Source: JBBQCW01 sp038319025
Lineage (GTDB): Bacteria > Actinomycetota > Thermoleophilia > Solirubrobacterales > Solirubrobacteraceae
DNA: 64,000 nucleotides
Direction of reading: 5' to 3'
Assembly: GCA_038319025.1 (NCBI GenBank)
Contig: JBBQCW010000017.1
Span: forward strand, 1-64,000
This document shows, piece by piece, positions 57,824-64,000 of the stretch; position 1 is the stretch's first letter; each line of letters starts with the position of its first letter. The notes beneath the pieces were generated by a model. That model was not told where the DNA came from. It was given only the letters and a program-made list of their open reading frames with translations, and did not search any database. A program made the translations under genes and the position numbers.

Positions 57824-59242
57824 ATGAGCACCACGCGAAACGACGGAGCGGTGAACCATCTGACGGTCGAGGAGCGCGTGGCGCGGGGTAGGGCGGCGCG
57901 CGCCGAGGTTCCGCGGTCCAGCCACGCCGAGTTTGCCCCGGCCGCTGATCGTCCTGATCCTGTCGCGCTGCTGGAACGGCAGGCCGTGACCCGCGTTCCC
58001 GATCTTGTACCGCTGCGGTACGGGCGCATGCTCGTCTCGCCGTTCACCTTCTACCGTGGCGCCGCGCTCATCATGGCCTCCGACCTCGCCGCGACTCCGA
58101 ACACCGGTATACACACCCAGCTCTGCGGCGATGCGCACCTCTCCAACTTCGGGCTCTTCGCGTCACCCGAGCGGCGCATGGTGTTCGACCTCAACGACTT
58201 TGACGAGACGCTCCCTGGGCCGTGGGAGTGGGATGTCAAGCGCCTCGCCGTGAGCATGTCGGTCGCTGCCCGCGACGGCGGGTTCACGGACAAGGAGCGG
58301 GCCAAGATCGTGGGCGGCACGGTCACGTCGTATCGCGAGGCGATGCGACGCTTCGCGGCCATGAAGAACCTCGAGGTGTTCTACGCGCACCTGGATGTGG
58401 AGGACCTCGTCGCCGGGCTGACCGGCGAGATGACCAAGCAGGTACGCAAGACCCTGCAAAAGACGATTGACAAGGCGCGCACCAAGGACAGCATGAAGGC
58501 GTTCTCCAAACTGACGACGATCGTGGACGGCGAGCCGCGCATCATCAGCGATCCGCCTTTGATCCAGCCGATCGACGAGTTGCTCCCCGGCGAGGCGGGC
58601 GTTGCGATGCGCGCAGGCCTGCACGACCTGCTGCGCGCTTACCGCCAGACGCTGGATACGGACCGCCGCGAGGCGCTCGAGGGCTTCCGAATCGTGGACC
58701 TGGCCCACAAGGTTGTCGGCGTGGGCAGCGTCGGCACGCGCGCCTGGATCGGCCTTCTGCTCGGCCGCGATGGCAGGGACCCGCTCTTCTTGCAGTTCAA
58801 GGAAGCCCAGCCGTCCGTGCTCGAGCAGTTTCTGAAGAAGAGCAAGTACGCCAACAACGGCCACCGTGTCGTCGCCGGCCAGCGCCTCATGCAGGCCAGC
58901 AGCGACATCTTCCTGGGCTGGCAGAAGGTCACCGGGCCGGATGGCAAGGACCGCGACTTCTACGTGCGTCAGTTGAAGGATTGGAAGGGGTCGTTCGAGA
59001 CCGAGGGCGCTGTTCCCCAGGGGATGGCGCTGTATGGCCGCACCTGTGGCTGGACGCTGGCCCGCGCCCATGCCCGATCGGGCGATCGGATCGTCATCGC
59101 CGCCTACCTCGGTGGCGGCACGGCCTTTGACCGTGCAATCACTGAGTTCTCCGAGGCGTACGCCGACCAGAACGAGCGCGACTACGCGGCGCTCAAGGCC
59201 GCAGCCGAGAGTGGGCGCATCGCCACGATCACCGGTCTGTAG
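57824..59242 (+). CDS. DUF2252 family protein
   Basis: 472 residues. The family motif CGDAHLSNFGLFASPERRMVFDLNDFDET (residues 105-133) resembles the active site of aminoglycoside-phosphotransferase/kinase-like folds (HxxN...D), and VKRLAVSM follows. DUF2252 proteins are widespread in actinobacteria; a kinase-like activity is often supposed but not shown. GAGAGG is nine bases before the ATG. The 3' end overlaps the convergent antiporter by 14 bases. Confidence 0.88.
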   Translation: MSTTRNDGAVNHLTVEERVARGRAARAEVPRSSHAEFAPAADRPDPVALLERQAVTRVPDLVPLRYGRMLVSPFTFYRGAALIMASDLAATPNTGIHTQLCGDAHLSNFGLFASPERRMVFDLNDFDETLPGPWEWDVKRLAVSMSVAARDGGFTDKERAKIVGGTVTSYREAMRRFAAMKNLEVFYAHLDVEDLVAGLTGEMTKQVRKTLQKTIDKARTKDSMKAFSKLTTIVDGEPRIISDPPLIQPIDELLPGEAGVAMRAGLHDLLRAYRQTLDTDRREALEGFRIVDLAHKVVGVGSVGTRAWIGLLLGRDGRDPLFLQFKEAQPSVLEQFLKKSKYANNGHRVVAGQRLMQASSDIFLGWQKVTGPDGKDRDFYVRQLKDWKGSFETEGAVPQGMALYGRTCGWTLARAHARSGDRIVIAAYLGGGTAFDRAITEFSEAYADQNERDYAALKAAAESGRIATITGL

Positions 59243-60486
59243 TTGACGGATCGGCCTGCACGCCCTCCATCATGGGCTCATCGTCGCGCGGATGGGCGGA
59301 CAGCCAATTGGCGTAGCGATCGGTCAGCGGCGCGGCGGATAGGCCGTGGAGCAGTACGGAGAGTCCGACGGTTATGTACGTGGCGAGCAGGATCGTTGAG
59401 ACATGGCGCAGGTGCGAATCCTCTAGGACGATCAGCGCGAAGACGATGGACGCCAGGCCGCGCGGACCGAACCACCCAAGGAACGCGAGCGTGGGGTACC
59501 GGGCGCGCGTACCGCTCAGGGCCAGCGCTACTGGAACCATCCTTACGACCGTCAGGCTGAGCAGGGCATAGAGGCCTACTTCCCACGTCACGTGCTCTAG
59601 TGACGGGCCAAGCAGAATCGCCCCGAACACGATGAATGTCACGCCGTTCAGGAGCCGCCCCAAGTCCTCATCGAAGACGCTGATCTCCTCGGTGTCGCCC
59701 CTCAGGATGTGACCAAACGCCATGCCGGCGACGAAAGCGGCGATAAAGCCTGACCCGCCGAGCGGGGCTGCGGTCCCGTAGGCCATGAACGCAGCTGCCA
59801 CAGGAATCGCCCGCCGCCAGGATGCTGCGATCAGACCCCGGCGACCAGCTTGGACGACGATCGTGGCGGCCAGCGCTCCGACGGCCAAACCGGCGCCGGC
59901 GCCGTAGCCGATCTGCTCGAACACGATCCGAAGGGCGCTGGTGGAGCTCTCGGTTCCGGCCTCGACCTCGGCGCTGGCCAGCACGATGAGCAGGAGCGGC
60001 ACACAGATACCGTCGTTGAGACCGCTTTCGACATTGAGGCCCTGCCGGATCCGGGAGGGCAGGCGAGGTTCGGTGACGACGGCCTGGCCCAGCGCAGCGT
60101 CGGTCGGCCAGCAGCACCGCTAGGACGAGCGCTTCCGTGATCGTGAGGTCACTGAACAAAAGCGTCGCGGCCAACGTGCCGGCGGCGATCGTCAGCGGCA
60201 GGCCGATGCCGAGCAGGCGAACCGGAAGCCGGCGCTCCTTACGAAGAGTGCGAAGGTCGACATGGGCCGCATCGGAGAACAGAACCAGCGCGAGCGTGGC
60301 CTCGGCCAGCATCTTGATCGTCTCGCTGGACGCGTGGGCATCTATCTCGTCCAGCGCGAGCGGTCCGACGAGGACCCCAACGGCGACGAACACCATCGCC
60401 GCCGTCACGGGCGTTCCCGACAGTCGCTGTGAGAACGCCGCGACCGCGAGCAGCGTGAAGGCGATGATCGCCAAAGTCCACTCCAT
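59229..60486 (-). pseudogene. Na+/H+ antiporter (CPA family), frameshifted
   Basis: The ATG at 60486 starts a cation/proton antiporter: EWTLAIIAFTLLAVAAFSQRLSG, then VALDEIDAH and LALVLFSDAAHVDLRTL. At about 60100-60112 the frame breaks. In the first frame LAVLLA is followed by unrelated sequence; in another frame the expected PTDAALGQAVV continues, then PSRIRQGLNVESGLNDG and VPLLLIVLASAE down to 59229. Two missing bases (or one extra) restore one frame of about 420 residues. Either a broken gene or a sequence error; no other damage is seen on either side. Confidence 0.8.
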
Positions 60487-60563
60487 GATGGCCAGGCTTC
60501 CAGAACGGGCTGGCGCGCGTCGGCCTGAGGGCCACGCCTCCGAACACGCGTTGCGCGGGAGCG

Positions 60564-62027
60564 TCAGTGCGCCAGCGCGGGGGCGCCGGCCGGGTCCAGT
60601 TCCTGCGCGCCGGAGCGCAGGAGGGCGCCGACGACGATGGCTCCCACCAGGAAGATCGCTGCCGACCACGAGAACGCCGTGGTGTAGCCGTGCACGGCGG
60701 CCGAGGCCAGCACCTGCGGGGACGGACCGCCATGGGCCACGACGTACGTGGTGGCCGCGGTGGCCGAGAGCGTGCTGAGCAGCGCGGTGCCGATCGAGCC
60801 ACCCACCTGCTGGGCCGTGCTCACCATGGCCGAGGCGACACCCGCATCCTCCGGGCGCACCCCGCCGGTGGCGCTGGCCATTGCCGGCGCGAACACGAGG
60901 CCCATGCCGGCGCCCATCAGGATCAGCGCGGGCAGGACGTGGCTCGCGTATGACGTATCGACTCCGACACGCGTGAGCAGCAGCATCGCGACGCCGGCCA
61001 GCACCATCCCGGTGGGGATCAACGGCCGAGGCCCGGTCCGCGGGAGGACGCGCGTGCTGACGAGCGTGGCGGTGACCATGATCGCCGCGCTCAACGGGAG
61101 GAACGCCAAGCCCGACTCGACGGGGCTGAAGCCGAGGGTGCGCTGCAGGTAGAACGTCAGGAACAGGAATACGCCGAACATGCCTGCGCCGATGATGCCC
61201 ATCGCCGCGTAGGACCCACCACGGTCACGGTCGAGCACGACGCGGAGCGGGAGAAGCGGGTGGCTGCTGCGCATCTGAATCACCACGAAGCCGGTGAGCA
61301 GGACGGCGGACGCCACCAGCGAGGCGACCGTCAGCGGCGCGCCCCACCCGTGGGTCTCGGCGTTGGTGAACCCGAAGACGAGGGCGAACAGGCCGGTGGT
61401 GGCCGTCAGCGTGCCGGGCAGGTCCAGCCTGGGCAGCACCGCAGGGCGTTCGTTGACGAGCAGGACGGATGCGGCGATGGCGGCGGGAACGGCGAAGAAC
61501 AGGTTCACGAACATCGTCCAGCGCCAGTCCAGGTACTCGGTGAGGACGCCGCCGAGCAACAGCCCGATCGCGGCGCCACCGCCGGCGATGGCGCCGTAGA
61601 TGCCGAAGGCCTTCCCGCGTTCAGAGGGATGGGTGAAGGTCGTGGTGAGGATCGACAGCGCGGCGGGGGCCAGGAGGGCGGCGAAGGCACCCTGCAGCGC
61701 GCGGGCGCCCACCAGTACGCCGAAGCTCTGCGCGAATCCGGCGATCGCCGACGCCGCGGCAAAGCCGAGCAGGCCGGCGATGAGGGCGCGCTTGCGGCCG
61801 AAGATGTCCCCGATGCGACCGCCGAGCAGCAGGAGGCTGCCGAAGGCCAGTGCGTACGCGGTGACGACCCACTGGCGGCTGTCGTCGGAGAACCCGAGCG
61901 AACGCTGGGCGGAGGGAAGGGCGATGTTCACGATCGTGGCGTCGAGGACGACCATCAGCTGGGCGACGCCGAGCATCGCGAGGATCAGCCAGCGACGGTC
62001 GTGCACGGCGGGGGATTGGGGTGACAC
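60564..62027 (-). CDS. MFS drug exporter, DHA2 (14-helix) family
   Basis: 487 residues with about 14 hydrophobic segments. Motif D1 LDATIVNIALPSAQRSLG in helix 1, motif A GGRIGDIFGRKRAL between helices 2 and 3, and motif C in helix 5 (GAIAGGGAAIGLLLGGVL) mark a drug:H+ antiporter. The GTG at 62027 follows GAGGAC by seven bases; the frame is open to 62159 but overlaps the operator region. Divergent from a TetR gene that probably represses it. Confidence 0.9.
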   Translation of the reverse strand: MSPQSPAVHDRRWLILAMLGVAQLMVVLDATIVNIALPSAQRSLGFSDDSRQWVVTAYALAFGSLLLLGGRIGDIFGRKRALIAGLLGFAAASAIAGFAQSFGVLVGARALQGAFAALLAPAALSILTTTFTHPSERGKAFGIYGAIAGGGAAIGLLLGGVLTEYLDWRWTMFVNLFFAVPAAIAASVLLVNERPAVLPRLDLPGTLTATTGLFALVFGFTNAETHGWGAPLTVASLVASAVLLTGFVVIQMRSSHPLLPLRVVLDRDRGGSYAAMGIIGAGMFGVFLFLTFYLQRTLGFSPVESGLAFLPLSAAIMVTATLVSTRVLPRTGPRPLIPTGMVLAGVAMLLLTRVGVDTSYASHVLPALILMGAGMGLVFAPAMASATGGVRPEDAGVASAMVSTAQQVGGSIGTALLSTLSATAATTYVVAHGGPSPQVLASAAVHGYTTAFSWSAAIFLVGAIVVGALLRSGAQELDPAGAPALAH

Positions 62028-62105
62028 GGTAAGTCCTCGATTCACGAAACGGAGGTGGTCTCTCAACTTCTGAAGAGCACCGTAGCACACAAGCGGAGCG
62101 GTTCT

Positions 62106-62140
62106 CTCCATTTGGAGTATGGGCCTCCGGTTTGGAGTAC
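62106..62140. promoter_or_regulatory. Repeated candidate operator between MFS exporter and TetR genes
   Basis: TTTGGAGTAT (62111-62120) and TTTGGAGTAC (62131-62140) are direct repeats 20 bases apart, that is on the same face of the helix. Each sits in a small inverted repeat: CTCCATTTGGAG (62106-62117) and CTCCGGTTTGGAG (62125-62137). The right half overlaps TACACT (62138-62143), a likely -10 box six bases before the TetR start, so binding would also repress the regulator. Confidence 0.6.
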
Positions 62141-62149
62141 ACTGTGCGC

Positions 62150-62827
62150 ATGACCACACTCGATCGGCCCCTGCGCAAGGACGCGGAGCGCAACCGCCAG
62201 CGCGTCATGGTGGCCGCTCGCGAGCTGTTCGCCGAAGAGGGGCTGGATGTCACGCTGGACGACATCGCGCGGCGCGCCGGCGTAGGCGTGGGGACGGTCT
62301 ACCGCCGCTTTCCCGACAAGGAGCAGTTGATCGACGCACTGTTCGAGGAGCGCATCGCCGCCGTCGCGGCGATCGCCAACGACGGGCTCGACATCGCCGA
62401 CCCTTGGACAGGGCTCGTGCACTTCCTCGAAGCTTCGCTCGAGCTGCAGGTCGTGGACCGCGGCCTTAAACAGGTGCTGCTCAGCACCACCCACGGGCAG
62501 GCGCGTGTCGAGGACGCCCGCGACACGATCGAGCCGATCGTCATCGCGTTGCTGACCCGCGCGCAGGAGGCCGGCGTCGTCCGCGACGACATCGTCGTTC
62601 ACGACCTCGTCTTGATGCAGCACGCGATCGGTGAGGTGGCCGATTACACGCGCGAGGCTGACCCGGACGTCTGGCGACGCACGCTGTTGGTCCTCCTGGA
62701 TGGGCTGCGTCCGGACCGCCGCCGTCCGACGCCGATGCCCGGGCCTCCGCTGGACGCCGCGGGCCTGCTGTGCTCGATGCAGCATTGGGGCGGCAGCCGT
62801 CGACGCTCCAGCCCCAGCGGCGCCTAG
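62150..62827 (+). CDS. TetR-family transcriptional regulator
   Basis: 225 residues. The N-terminal helix-turn-helix reads VTLDDIARRAGVGVGTVYRRFPDKEQLIDALF. The C-terminal ligand domain is helical (VHFLEASLELQVVDRGLKQVLL). The last 35 residues are Pro/Arg-rich. The ATG at 62150 is used; TACACT six bases upstream implies a leaderless message. It most likely controls the divergent exporter. Confidence 0.9.
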   Translation: MTTLDRPLRKDAERNRQRVMVAARELFAEEGLDVTLDDIARRAGVGVGTVYRRFPDKEQLIDALFEERIAAVAAIANDGLDIADPWTGLVHFLEASLELQVVDRGLKQVLLSTTHGQARVEDARDTIEPIVIALLTRAQEAGVVRDDIVVHDLVLMQHAIGEVADYTREADPDVWRRTLLVLLDGLRPDRRRPTPMPGPPLDAAGLLCSMQHWGGSRRRSSPSGA

Positions 62828-62838
62828 GATCGCCCGCT

Positions 62839-63525
62839 ATGGGTGAGATCATCCTGCTCGCGCTGGCCGCGGCGTTCTTCCCGACGCTGATCGCGGCCGT
62901 CGTGGTGATCCTCACTCGCCCGCACCCAGCCCGGCTGCTCCTGGGCTTCTGGGCCGGCGGCTTCACGATGAGCATGGTGGCCGGGTACTTGGTCCTGAAT
63001 GCGTTCAACGCGGCCGAGTCAGTGGCCGGCACGACCCCGAGCACCATCGATCCGACGGTCTACATCGTCACTGGCGTTCTCGCCGTGTTGATGGCGGGCT
63101 TGGCGGGGACCGACCGCGGGCGGGGGTTGATGGGTCGATACCGGCACAAGCGCGTCAAGCCCAGCAAGGCCGAGCAGAAGGATCCGTGGGCACAGCGCGT
63201 GCTGGACAAGGGTTCGGTGCCGGTCGCGTTCGGCGTGGGCGCCGCGATCAACCTGCCTGGGCCGTTCTACCTGGTGGCCCTCGGTGATATCTCCAAGGAC
63301 AGCTACTCGACCGTTGAGGAGATACTCCTCATGGTCGTCTTCAACGTGATCATGTTCCTGATGGTCGAGGTGCCGATCGTCGGGTACCTCGTGCGCCCGG
63401 AGCGGACGACGGTGCTCGTCGAGGAGTTCTCCCACTGGTTGCATCGCAACGTGGTGAGCATCATGAGCATCATCGTCGCGGTGACCGGCGTCGTCCTGAT
63501 CTACAAGGGCGTCAGCGAGAATTGA
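62839..63525 (+). CDS. GAP-family (Sap/SfLAP-like) membrane protein
   Basis: 228 residues with about six hydrophobic segments: EIILLALAAAFFPTLIAAVVV, GFWAGGFTMSMVAGYLVL, VYIVTGVLAVLMAGLAG, FGVGAAINLPGPFYLVALG, ILLMVVFNVIMFLMVEVPIV and VSIMSIIVAVTGVVLIYKG. A basic loop with RYRHKRVKPSK stands in the middle. It resembles PF11139, named after a mycobacterial sulfolipid-addressing protein; the cargo is not known. TAGGAT (62825-62830) is eight bases before the ATG as a -10 box. Confidence 0.78.
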   Translation: MGEIILLALAAAFFPTLIAAVVVILTRPHPARLLLGFWAGGFTMSMVAGYLVLNAFNAAESVAGTTPSTIDPTVYIVTGVLAVLMAGLAGTDRGRGLMGRYRHKRVKPSKAEQKDPWAQRVLDKGSVPVAFGVGAAINLPGPFYLVALGDISKDSYSTVEEILLMVVFNVIMFLMVEVPIVGYLVRPERTTVLVEEFSHWLHRNVVSIMSIIVAVTGVVLIYKGVSEN

Positions 63526-63535
63526 GCCTTGCGCC

Positions 63536-64000
63536 TCAGCGTGGGGCGCTGCGGGCCACGCGGAACCCGATGTTGCCGGCGGAACTGTCCGGGGTGTTGG
63601 CGCTGCGGGAATCGACCCGGTACCGGTTGCAGTAGGAGGCGTGGCACAGGTAGGAGCCACCGCGCATCACGCGGCGCGTACCGGTCACCGGCCCGGGAGG
63701 GTCCGAGTCCGGGCTGCGGCGGTAATAGGCCGGGTCAAACCAGTCGGCCGTCCACTCCCACACGTTGCCGGTCATCTCGTGCATTCCGTAGCCGTTCGCC
63801 GGGAACACGCCGACCGGCGAGGTGCCGGCGTAGCCATCGGTGACTGTGTTCTGGGCCGGGAACTTGCCCTGAAAGACGTTCATGAGGTGCTCGCCGGCGG
63901 GATGCAGGTCATCCCCCCACGGGAAGCGGCGCTGCACGAGGCCGCCCCGCGCCGCGAACTCCCATTCGCCCTCGGTCGGGAGCCGCGTGGCGCTCCAGGC
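63536..64000 (-). CDS. Formylglycine-generating-enzyme-like protein, C-terminal part (partial)
   Basis: The last 154 residues of an FGE/SUMF1-type protein; the 5' part lies past the window edge. RLPTEGEWEFAARGG at the visible start, GMHEMTGNVWEWTADWFDP, RVMRGGSYLCHASYCNRYR and NIGFRVARS are family hallmarks. The two copper-binding catalytic Cys (in LCHASYC) are both present, so it could be a true sulfatase-activating enzyme rather than one of the Cys-less relatives. No sulfatase is in view. Confidence 0.92.
   Translation of the reverse strand, partial: AWSATRLPTEGEWEFAARGGLVQRRFPWGDDLHPAGEHLMNVFQGKFPAQNTVTDGYAGTSPVGVFPANGYGMHEMTGNVWEWTADWFDPAYYRRSPDSDPPGPVTGTRRVMRGGSYLCHASYCNRYRVDSRSANTPDSSAGNIGFRVARSAPR

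Overview
The window is about two-thirds G+C by eye, densely coded, and reads like a chromosome of a high-GC actinobacterium. My best placement is class Thermoleophilia, order Solirubrobacterales or a close relative. This is inferred from the secreted protein at 47919-49634 (a type I associate with that group), several low-complexity extensions on ribosomal proteins, and a stress sigma system of actinobacterial type. I could not run a phylogeny. There is no stretch over 300 bases without a gene. I see no rRNA, CRISPR array, transposase, phage gene or replication origin.

Region 1 (1-17730) is the str/S10/spc/alpha ribosomal superoperon on the + strand. It runs from the end of tuf through rpsJ-rplCDWB-rpsS-rplV-rpsC-rplP-rpmC-rpsQ, rplNXE-rpsNH-rplFR-rpsE-rpmD-rplO-secY-adk-map, then rpmJ-rpsMKD-rpoA-rplQ and a small secreted protein. 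infA is missing from its usual place between map and rpmJ. S3, L22, S17 and S5 carry unusually long tails.

Region 2 (17743-33621) is mostly housekeeping and lipid metabolism: truA, a thioesterase, surE, ligA, a D-Ala-D-Ala carboxypeptidase, a patatin-like lipase, an aminotransferase, an acyl-CoA dehydrogenase, a second thioesterase, an acyl-CoA synthetase, a Nif3-like protein and tRNA-Pro(CGG).

Region 3 (33802-40878) is a general-stress signalling island. It holds a membrane-bound RsbU/SpoIIE-type phosphatase, two RsbW-like anti-sigma kinases, a STAS antagonist, a SigB/SigF-type sigma factor, a degenerate RsbW-like partner, a PfpI protein, a HAD phosphatase and a 33-residue membrane peptide. 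Several of these genes, and others out to 52 kb, carry a GTTT-N15/16-GGGTAY promoter of SigB/SigF type. In four cases the start codon lies exactly 9 nt after the -10 box, which predicts leaderless mRNAs.

Region 4 (40944-47735) contains a three-gene cluster: an SbnA-like synthase, an FAD/NAD(P)-binding protein and a Y4yA/SbnH-like PLP decarboxylase. It looks like an uncharacterised diaminopropionate-type pathway. Next to it is a ferredoxin-reductase/desaturase pair. Both operons have candidate stress promoters.

Region 5 (47919-64000) has large secreted proteins, a second SigB-type sigma factor translationally coupled to a secreted lipase, transaldolase, a K+ channel, a flavoprotein monooxygenase, a DUF2252 protein, a frameshifted Na+/H+ antiporter, a divergent MFS/TetR pair with a repeated candidate operator, a GAP-family membrane protein, and the 3' end of a formylglycine-generating-enzyme-like gene cut by the window edge.
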